Shown: in pieces, positions 55,999 to 64,000 of the stretch
Layout of the letters: each line of letters begins with the position of its first letter
Numbering within the stretch: the stretch's first letter is position 1
NCBI RefSeq assembly: GCF_015706575.1
Contig: NW_024037063.1
Coordinates: 9,796,927-9,860,926, forward strand
Length of the DNA stretch: 64,000 nt
Direction: 5' to 3'
DNA from: Patiria miniata
Taxonomy: Eukaryota > Echinodermata > Asteroidea > Valvatida > Asterinidae
Position numbers and translations under genes: made by a program
Notes under the pieces: model-generated
The model's database searches: none
Told to the model about the DNA's origin: nothing
What the model saw: the letters and a program-made list of their open reading frames with translations, nothing else

Positions 55999-56597
55999 GG
56001 GTTTTTCATGAGAGGTATATCGCAGACTATCAAGAGAGATTAACAACAGTAATTTGTTCAAGGCATTTGCATGAGGGGGACAGTAAATGTGTCAATTACA
56101 ACCTCTGTAACGCATGAAAAAGTGCTGAAATCACTTTTGTTTTGCTGGTCACGCATGTTTGCACATAATCAGTGTGGTTAAACATATGTTCAAAAGTTGG
56201 TAGTCTTCCATACCACTCCGAAATAATCTCCTATCAGATTTTTGATAATTTTAATTTTGTAAAATATGACGTATGTTTTATCCAAAGTATGACTTGCTAC
56301 TGGCAATATTTTTCATTTTCCCTTTCACTTCCGCTATTTGAAAAATCACGACAGGAAAGAACTTGTACATGCATCATTAGAAACCTGGTGTTTGCCAAAA
56401 ATGTCTTTGGTTGTAAATTGGAACTTCTTCATTCCGTCTGTGTGTATTTGAAAAAAAAATCAAATGTATAACACTGAAACAAAAAATACTCGACAGTGAT
56501 AGTGTAGGTCAAAACTCAAACCACACAAATGAATATTGTGCCAAATGTTTATTTTTTTTACCATTCTACTGGCTAATTTATGGTCGTGTTAAATCTG
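55999..56597 (+). other. Probable 3' UTR start
   Basis: Follows the stop codon directly. No convincing poly-A signal before the next repeat. An AATAAA at about 58338 is one candidate end, but I cannot place the real one. Confidence 0.4.
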
Positions 56598-57240
56598 TAC
56601 AGGGTGTATCCAAAATACGAAACCCAGATGTAAATGTAATAAAAAATAAATCAATTAAATGTTTTAAAAAAAGAGTTAAGATCATGTGAAACACCAATGT
56701 GTCCTCTTTCCAATGATACTTTGATGGTGTATCTGTGGTCATGGATGACTTAGTATTCATTGTTATTCGGTCAAGGGTCAAAACCTGTACTGAGCCAAGT
56801 TTTACCTGGCTAAGATTGCTGGCTCATCCGTGGCCACAGGCACACAATCAAGGTATCATTGGAAAGAGGACACACTAGTTTTCCACATGATCTTTAACTT
56901 ATTTGAAAATGTTGATTACATTTTTTATAATTTACATTTACATCTGTTTTTTTTTTAATATATATATATACCCTGTATAATGAATTGGATTCTTTATATA
57001 CCCTGTTTAATGAAATATGTAACATAAGTTCAACTTTAATTTCATTCACCTGCAGAAGGGTTCTACATCAATCTGTAGTTCAAATATCAAACCACACATA
57101 TAAATATCGTGCCAAATGTTACTTTTTGTACCATTCAAAATGGTTAACTGGGTTAAATCTGTGTACAATGTGTAACTGATATATTGTGAAATACATGTAG
57201 GTTCGAATTCTTCATATAATCTGTTTCACTCACTTGCAGA
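56505..57240. repeat. Local direct repeats around the mariner-type MITE
   Basis: AATATTGTGCCAAATGTT (near 56534) recurs as AATATCGTGCCAAATGTT (57103), with TTAAATCTGT after both. GCAGAAGG phrases recur near 57052 and 57237. Confidence 0.55.
56598..56977. mobile_element. Mariner-type MITE (TACAGGGTGTATCC ends)
   Basis: CAGGG...CCCTG ends flanked by TA on both sides, with arms of about 150 bp (GATCATGTGAAACACCAATG against its inverted partner near 56885, and TGTGTCCTCTTTCCAATGAT against ATCATTGGAAAGAGGACACA). TA target and small size fit Tc1/mariner-derived MITEs. Confidence 0.78.
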
Positions 57241-58129
57241 AGGAAGACCTTTTCATCAATTTCCCAATTTACTCTAGTGTTTCTATGCTGTTCTTTCAAA
57301 ATAATGTTATGCTGCCATATTCTCCGATGTCGTCAATTAAACTTCTACCTGGCTACCTCTCCCTCTGATACATGTTTGTGTGCATTCTTGTAACACTAGT
57401 GGTCCATCAGCCATCTTGCATTGTGCGAACATGACCAGTCCACTTCCACTTCGTTGATTTTATTTCATATTCATGACTTTTTTTCTCGTCTTTTTGTAAC
57501 ACCAAGTTAACAAAACATGTTCAATATGATGCTTTTTATTTCTCTTTGTCCGTGTCTGTATCATATGAAACTTTCGAATCTAGATGAAATTGAAATAACA
57601 GTGACCTGTCCAGTGAGTTTACTCCGATTTTTGGAAGTCCATGCTTTATTTAAGATATTGAAAAACCGTCGTCCATGTATCATTATACTTACAAAAAGAC
57701 GGATAGTCTAACTGCAAGATGAATAGTCTAACTGCAATCTTGTCTGAGCTCATGTTCCTCTGTTTTATTTTGAATGTGTAAGTTTGGTACATTGTGAAAT
57801 TGTATTGGTTCCACTGTTTAGTAGGCATGTTTTGATACTATCATGACTTTGGTCAACACAGATTATTGAGATAGATTCATTCATGCATGTTGGTCCCCTA
57901 ATGGTAGGGGCCATTGAGTTGTCAGTGTATTTGTACTTTTCACACGTATCCCCCGTGTAGTTTACTAAATAATAATAACATACTTTATTGATTTTTTTGG
58001 AGGTATAAATTTGTAGCTCATTGTAGTACCGGTTTAAAGTTTCCATTTTATCATCTCATAAAAATGTTTCACTTCTTGATGCAACTCAGTGTATATAGTA
58101 ACCGGCCCAGTACTTTGCGCACACCAGTT
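57240..58129. other. 3' flank, no gene seen
   Basis: AT-rich, with no exon, RNA gene or clear repeat that I can support. Confidence 0.4.
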
Positions 58130-61020
58130 TTGTAATTCCTGGCATTTTGGTTGTGCTTCTATACCTATGACAAATGGAACTGATATGTCACGCTGTCAAA
58201 TGTAAATTAGATATTGCTTTTGAAGCTGTGTTGGAAAGGTCTATGGCCTGTTGTGGTAGGTTGTAAAGATATTTCCCTGTATTGGGCAGACACATATTTT
58301 ACCATATATCTAGTGAGTTATTGTTTTGATGTGTGTGAATAAAATCAAAGATTGAGAAGACAAACTTAACGTCAAAATGAAATCATCATCATTCTTATCA
58401 TGGAACATTCCTATTGTCCTTGTTACTAACTCAATCAAGCCGAAGATTATTACAGAAGTGCCTCAGGAGTTAGGAGTAAAAATAAAATGAATCCACATAT
58501 TGGATCATGTCTGTATATACAGTTTAACGAAATTAATATGTCATGCTGTCAAATGTAAAATATGACTTTTGAAGCTGTTTAAGAAAGGTCCATGACCAGC
58601 TCTAGTATGCTGTAAGGATAATGTGCCTTTATTGTGCAGAAACATATTTTACGAAATATCTGTCGTTTTATTGTTTTGATGTGTGTGCTCGAAATCAAAC
58701 ATTGATAAGACAAACCTTACCTCTCAATGATGTTAACATTATTCTTATCTTGGATAATTCATTTTTTTTTTCAATAAACTAACTTAATCGAACTGAAGAT
58801 TTTCACTGTCATACAACATTTTTGTCAGGTGTCTGAGGTTAGGAGTACAACACAAATGAATCCACATAAAACATCTTTTGGAAGTGTACACACCCTTAAG
58901 AAATTAATATGCCATGTTGTCAAATGTTAATTATGGATTGCTTTTGAAGTTATTTTACAAATGTATATGACCAGCGCTAGTAATAGTGTTGTAAGGTCTA
59001 ATGAAATGAAAAGGTAATGCTGTCAAGTAAAAACTAGATATTGCTTTAAAGCTATTTTAGAAAGGTCTATGGGCCAGCTGTAGTATGCTTAAAGGATATT
59101 TGCCTTTACTATGATAAAAATATAACTATAAATCTGGTATATTATTATTTTGATTACTGTGCACTGTGCACGAAAACAAATATTGAGAAGACAAGCTTAA
59201 ATAAATGTTGTTAATATAATTCTTGTCTTGGAATATTCCTATTATCCTTGTAACTAACTAAATCACAATGAAAATTGTCACTGTAGGCCTGTACATTAAA
59301 TACAACATTTTTGTAGAGGTGCCGTAGGAGTTATAAGTATCCGCAAAAAAAAATGAATCAATATAATTATTTTAAGCTACTTTTGGATGTCTGTATAACG
59401 TCATACAGGCTAATGAAATATTCCAACTGTTAATTAAATATTGCTTTAGATCTGTTTTAGGAAGGTCTATGACAAGCAGTAACATGCTTTAAGGTTGATG
59501 TGCCTTTATTATATCCTGAACATGTTTTACGATATCTATCGTGAATTATTGTTTTGATGTTTGTGCACGAAATCAAATATTCGGTTAATCAGGAGACAAA
59601 ATTATCCTCAAATTGATGTCAATATGATTCTTATTGTGGAACATTTCCTTTATCTTTGTGACTAACTTCTCAAACTTTATAGATTTCCACTGTAATATCA
59701 CGTTGTTACAGAAGTGCCTTACAAGAGTAAGGAGTACAAACAAATAAATTCACATATTAAAAAAAAAAAATGATAATCTGTGTATAATATTACAGTCTGA
59801 AATGTATAACTGAAACAATGGTGTGAATGTAACTGAGCTCATCATAGAATTGTTTTCATCAAAAATCCCGTAGTATTCGTTTCAATGTCCTCGTTAATAA
59901 ACAATGGAAAGAATTCTTTAGAAACAAATAACAGTGAGCAATAACAGTTAGCGCAGTATCCGTTTACAAATAATTCGGAACTGGAAACCTGCCCGAATAA
60001 TCAGAAACAATGAACTGTTTGAACTTTGGAATTGTGTATAATACTACACAGTCTTCAGAAATTGATATATCGTATTGTCAAATGTTAATTAGATATTGCT
60101 TTTGAAGCTATTTTAGAAAGGTCTATGACCAGCGCTAGTAATAGTAGTAGTACGCTAAGGATGATATGCCTTTACTTTGCAGAAACACTTTACTATATAT
60201 CTGATGAATTATTGTTCTGATGTGTCTACATGAAATCAAATATTGAGAAGACAAACTTAACATCTAAATGATATTAATTCAATTATTATTTTGGAATATT
60301 TGTATTATCCTATGTAACTATCTTAATCAAACTGAAGATTTCTTAAATACAACATTGTTGTAGAAGTGCCTCAATGAGTTCGGAGTAAAATTAAAATGAG
60401 TCACAAATTAAAAAAAAAACATGTTTATAATAACTATAATATTACATAGTCTAATGAAATTAAAAGGTCATGCTGTCAAGTAAAACTAGTTATTGCTTTA
60501 AAACTGTTTAAGAAAGGTCTATGGGCCAGCTGTAGTATGCTTTAAGGATATATACCTTCACTTTGAAAAAAAATATGACTATCAATCTGGTAGATTATTA
60601 TTATTTTTATGTGTGTGCACTATGCACAAAAACAAAATGAGAAGACAAGCTTTAATAAATGATGTTAATATAATTCTTGTCTTGGAAAATTCATATTATC
60701 CTTGTAACTAACTTAATCGCAATGAAAATTGTCACTGTGGGCCTATACATGAAATGCAACATTTTTGTAGAAGTGTAGAAGTATCCGCAAAAAAATGAAT
60801 CCACATGATTATTTTAAGCTACTTTTGGATGTCTGTATTACATCATACAGGCTAATGAAATATGTCAACTGTTAATTACATATTGCTTTAGATCTATTTT
60901 GGGAAGTTCTATGACAAGCTGTAGTATGCTTTAAGGATGATGTGCCTTTACTATATGCTGAACATATTTTACGATATTTATCGTGAATTATTGTTTTGAT
61001 GTTTGTGCACGAAATCAAAT
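58130..61020. repeat. Diverged tandem repeat, ~390-bp unit, about seven copies
   Basis: Each unit holds GTCAAATGTTAATTAGATATT-like, GAAAGGTCTATGACCAGC, TTATTGTTTTGATGTGTG, GAGAAGACAAACTTAA and GAAGTGCCTCA phrases in the same order. Units start near 58180, 58535, 58905 (short), 59010, 59405, 60060, 60455 and 60850 (short). About 260 bp of other sequence sits at 59800-60055. No coding capacity. Confidence 0.85.
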
Positions 61021-61315
61021 ATGCATTGGAAGTAAATTGCTTTTAACTAGAGTAGCGTTTAAAATTGTAGACTAACATTAAAATCGTTTACTTGGCGAAA
61101 GCAAATGCAAATATTATTCTTCATCTCAACGAAAACGATTATCAGTAGATGGTTCCTATAGATTTGCCAACCTTTTCTAAAAACTGGTAACCCGCACCTT
61201 GTGAGAATAAAGAATGTTTTAATGGCAGACCGAAGTGTGCATAATCTTTTGATTGCGGTGATAGTGTAGAATTATGATGTCATACCTTACTTCACAAGTT
61301 GGAGACAGAGTAGAC

Positions 61316-61448
61316 TTAGCCTTTCGCCAAGGCCATCATGTGGCGAAGTGGCGAAGTTCGAGTGGCGAAGCCCGCCACTCGCGCATGTCGCTTCGCTTTC
61401 GCCGCTCTGTCTAATGCCGGTTATCCACGATGTCCTTGGCGAAAGGCT
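61316..61448. mobile_element. Very short MITE, 15-bp inverted ends, 9-bp target repeat
   Basis: AGCCTTTCGCCAAGG (61318) and CCTTGGCGAAAGGCT (61434-61448) are perfect inverted repeats. AGAGTAGAC flanks both sides (61307-61315 and 61449-61457). A 9-bp target duplication is usual for Mutator-like elements. The interior is GC-rich and partly self-complementary. Confidence 0.75.
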
Positions 61449-61520
61449 AGAGTAGACATATAGGTTCGACCAGCTTGACGGTCGATGCGGGGCCTGTCTT
61501 CCTTGGACAACGGTCTACAG

Positions 61521-61994
61521 GGGTGCAGGCCAGTAAATAGGCCCAAAATTGCCTACGCTGGCCAAATCACGATTTGCATGCCCTCAAATTCGCCCGTATT
61601 AGAGCATTTTGAGGGCCATGATGAACTTGAGGATTTGTAAGACAAGACGGGTGGAAACCGTGCAAAGGACTGCCAGCTCACCATATTGTGTGTGAAACTG
61701 AAATGAATTTAGGCCCTAAAATGGATCTATTTTGCAATTAAGCGTAGGCGTTCATACTCAAACTGGCGATGGGCTTCAGGACTTTTTTTTTAGGGGTGGT
61801 CATCTTTGGATGTATTTTTTCCAAAAGTCATTGAATAAAAGAACAGAACTGCACAGACTATGAAAGATGACGAAATAAGCTTTAATTTTATATATATTTC
61901 AAAAACCTCAAACTAAGTTTCGATTTTTTGGTAATAATTTTGGGAAGTGCGCGTAATTAGCACTGAGGTCTATGGCAGTCCATTTACTGGTCTG
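61521..61994 (-). mobile_element. MITE-like element with GGGTGCAGGCCAG ends, copy 2 (inverse)
   Basis: Inverse copy of 40143-40573, for example GGGTGCAGGCCAGTAAATAG at this end, and GCGCGTAATTAGCACTGAGG matching the inverse of CCTCAGTGGAAATTACGC. The far end is eroded. Confidence 0.65.
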
Positions 61995-62027
61995 GAAGTA
62001 AAGTAGGCTCACTAAGCTCCAGGCCCG

Positions 62028-62134
62028 GATCCGGGGGGGGGGGATAAAAAATACCAGCTCTGTCCAAAATTATGTTTTGGTATAGAAATTCCTAAACGTT
62101 AATGCGAACCCCCCCCCCCCCTGCTCTGAACCCC

Positions 62135-62171
<37 letters not shown>

Positions 62172-62365
62172 TTTTACTGATAACAATGTCCGCCTACGGT
62201 GCACAAAGTACGGACAGCGCCAGCTTGGCTACTAAGCGGTATTTGAACACTATTCTGTAATATAGTGTTAATAATAATTGTGGGATTTAAACAGCGCCCC
62301 TATTGAAAGTATGGTACCAGCACCCCCCCTCTACAATTTTGCTGACAGCCCCCCCCCCCCCTGCA
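62028..62365. repeat. Poly-G and poly-C runs
   Basis: An 11-G run near 62035 and C runs near 62110, 62130-62167 (over 30 C) and 62350. The C runs have probably arisen by slippage and are error-prone in sequencing. Nothing coding. Confidence 0.9.
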
Positions 62366-62825
62366 AAAAACATCCTGGATCCGCTACTAAGCCCGGTTGC
62401 CATGTGCAATTATTGACACCACGGGGGTGCCACACAAGTTTGTGTACACCCGGAAAAGTAAGGCAAATTATTTAGCAAAACAATTAGACAAAGCATTTGG
62501 TGATTGCCTAAATAAAATCATGGCACGTACATTGTTTAAATGTCCTAAATCAAGATCTCAAAATCTGTGGAGAATCTTTACATCATAAAGATAAGTATGA
62601 TCCAGAAGAGATGCAAATTGCTAGCAGTGCTTGCGATGGCGATCGGCGTCATGGCGTACATTTGAAAACTCGCTGGCTAAAAGTCACATGACAGGCGTAA
62701 TTAAATTTTGAAGACATAATAGGCCTATAGGAACGCACAACAAAAATTCTAGAAGAGACCATGGCAACATAATATATAGAACATGTTTTATTTATAAATA
62801 TCCCTCTCTGGTAGTCTCTCTGGTA
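62366..62825. other. Short stretch, nothing recognised
   Basis: No exon, repeat pair or RNA gene that I can support. Confidence 0.35.
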
Positions 62826-62829
62826 GTCC

Positions 62830-64000
62830 ATCACTGATGACGATGGCGAACACATGCATCATGTCGATGTCGGAGTAGCACGATGATGTAATTGGCCGAT
62901 ACGTGATCGGCAAGAACGATCACAGTCAGGACAGATGTGAGCATCAGTGGCTGGCTCTGGGGCTTGCACCCGCTGGTGACGTCGAGTACGTCTGTACTAG
63001 GCAGATTGGGTGCGGTGAGCCTCAAACCATTCCATTCCAGCCTTGCATACAGCACGCCAAGTGGTCCTGTTTTTGGCAAGCTCCTCCCAGGTCTCAATAG
63101 GGATGTTGCAGGCTTTCTCACCTTTATCTGGTCTTTGTACCGCTTGTATTGGCCTCCTAGGTGACCCTTGGGAAGCCGTCCATCTTCTATCCGAACAAGA
63201 TCCAGCGTATATATGCCTCGATGATATTTGCTTCTACACTGAAACAAGCTGCTCTTTCAAGGACCTCGGTATTAGTGATCCGGTCTTGCCATCGTATCTT
63301 CAGGATGAGGCGCAGCTTACCCATTTCTCAAGCTGGCGGTACATTACCCAGCATGCGCAGCCGTACTGTAGAGAAGCCAACGCTACGGCTTTTAAACACC
63401 GCAATTTCGGTTATTGTTTTGATGTGAGAATCATTGAAGACCAGTGATTTTAGACGGGAGAAGGCGGCACTGGCGCGGTGAGTTATATCGACATCCATGG
63501 TTTTTGAAGTGCGGCACAGATTTAATGGGAGTGTGATCAATAGCTGTATCATGTTTGGTGTTGCAGATGGAGTGCCAGGAGGAGCATGATGCAGTACTTC
63601 CGTCTTAGTTGGTCAGGCTAATGGTGAGACCAAATCGCCTTGCAGCCTCTACAAACTGGCTGGTAATATGTTGACGGTCCTCTTCTGAGTGAGCCACTAA
63701 TGATGCGCAGTCATTTGCATAGAAGAACAACTTTCCGTCCGTGCGAAACTGTATGAACACACTATTATGTTGTGCACTGAAATGCAGCAGCTAGAACGAC
63801 GAGCTGCCGCAAAGAATATACAGAACAGTGCTGGAGCAAGAACACATCCTTGTTTCACCCCCATCGTTGATGCTGAACGGGTTAGACTGTTGTAGACACG
63901 ACCAACACCTTCATAGAAACATTATGAGTGAAACGCATTTGTGCTTGTATCCAAGCTTGTGAAGCAGCTGCCACAGAGATACACGATGAACAGTATCGAT
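62830..64000 (-). mobile_element. Decayed LINE (second family), minus strand, runs off the window
   Basis: Minus-strand pieces in order: IDTVHRVSLWQLLHKLG (near 63995), YANDCASLVAHSEEDRQ (the FADD box region, near 63720), FGLTISLT (near 63625), ITHRASAAFSRLKSLVFND (near 63470) and RIEDGRLPKGHLGGQYKRYK (near 63180). This is the usual tail of the same LINE class seen at 45100-47060. Several frame shifts and stops; the 5' part lies beyond the window. Confidence 0.72.

Noticed and set aside
57040-57075. Possible extra exon after a CACCTGCAG acceptor-like site
   Set aside because: It falls beyond the stop codon, is part of a local repeat, and no donor or domain supports it.
62831-63247. 138-codon minus frame as a possible host gene
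   Set aside because: It contains the RIEDGRLPKGHLGGQYKRYK tail typical of a LINE reverse transcriptase, so it is transposon debris.

Overview
The window looks like nuclear DNA of a marine invertebrate deuterostome (echinoderm, hemichordate or cephalochordate; I cannot decide which). The grounds are a long multi-exon gene with GT-AG introns, a Roc-COR (ROCO) protein carrying Death domains, tRNA-derived SINEs of a type common in these animals, and dense transposon debris. There is no sign of prokaryotic DNA, rRNA or CRISPR.

One host gene spans almost the whole window on the + strand (905 to 55998). I rebuilt 21 coding exons by eye. Every junction uses a GT donor and an AG acceptor, and the reading phase holds at all 20 joins, giving 1151 residues. 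The order is: basic N-terminal segment, ubiquitin-like domain, Death domain, second identical Death domain, Roc GTPase domain, COR domain, a third and different Death domain, then a polybasic tail ending in a CAAX box (CLVS). The true N-terminus probably lies upstream of the window. The likely role, inferred from the families, is a membrane-anchored GTPase scaffold in Death-domain (innate immune or apoptosis-like) signalling.

The most striking event is a head-to-tail tandem duplication of exactly 2230 bp (3574-5803 and 5804-8033) with only three visible base differences. It copies the first Death-domain exon, which is 261 nt and phase-symmetric (1-1), so the gene can gain a whole Death domain without losing frame. 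The breakpoint lies inside an older, antisense, short LTR element, which dates the duplication after that insertion.

The introns hold most of the mobile DNA: a short non-autonomous LTR element (2776-4570, minus strand), a diverged repeat cluster (12.3-18.1 kb), a very young full-length Ty3/gypsy LTR retrotransposon (21977-31190, near-identical LTRs), an APE-type LINE with a long intact reading frame (about 40.7-44.3 kb), remnants of a second LINE family (45.1-47.06 kb and 62.83 kb to the window end), two full or near-full SINEs, several fold-back or MITE elements, minisatellites, and a diverged ~390-bp tandem repeat downstream of the gene (58.1-61.0 kb). No second host gene was recognised.
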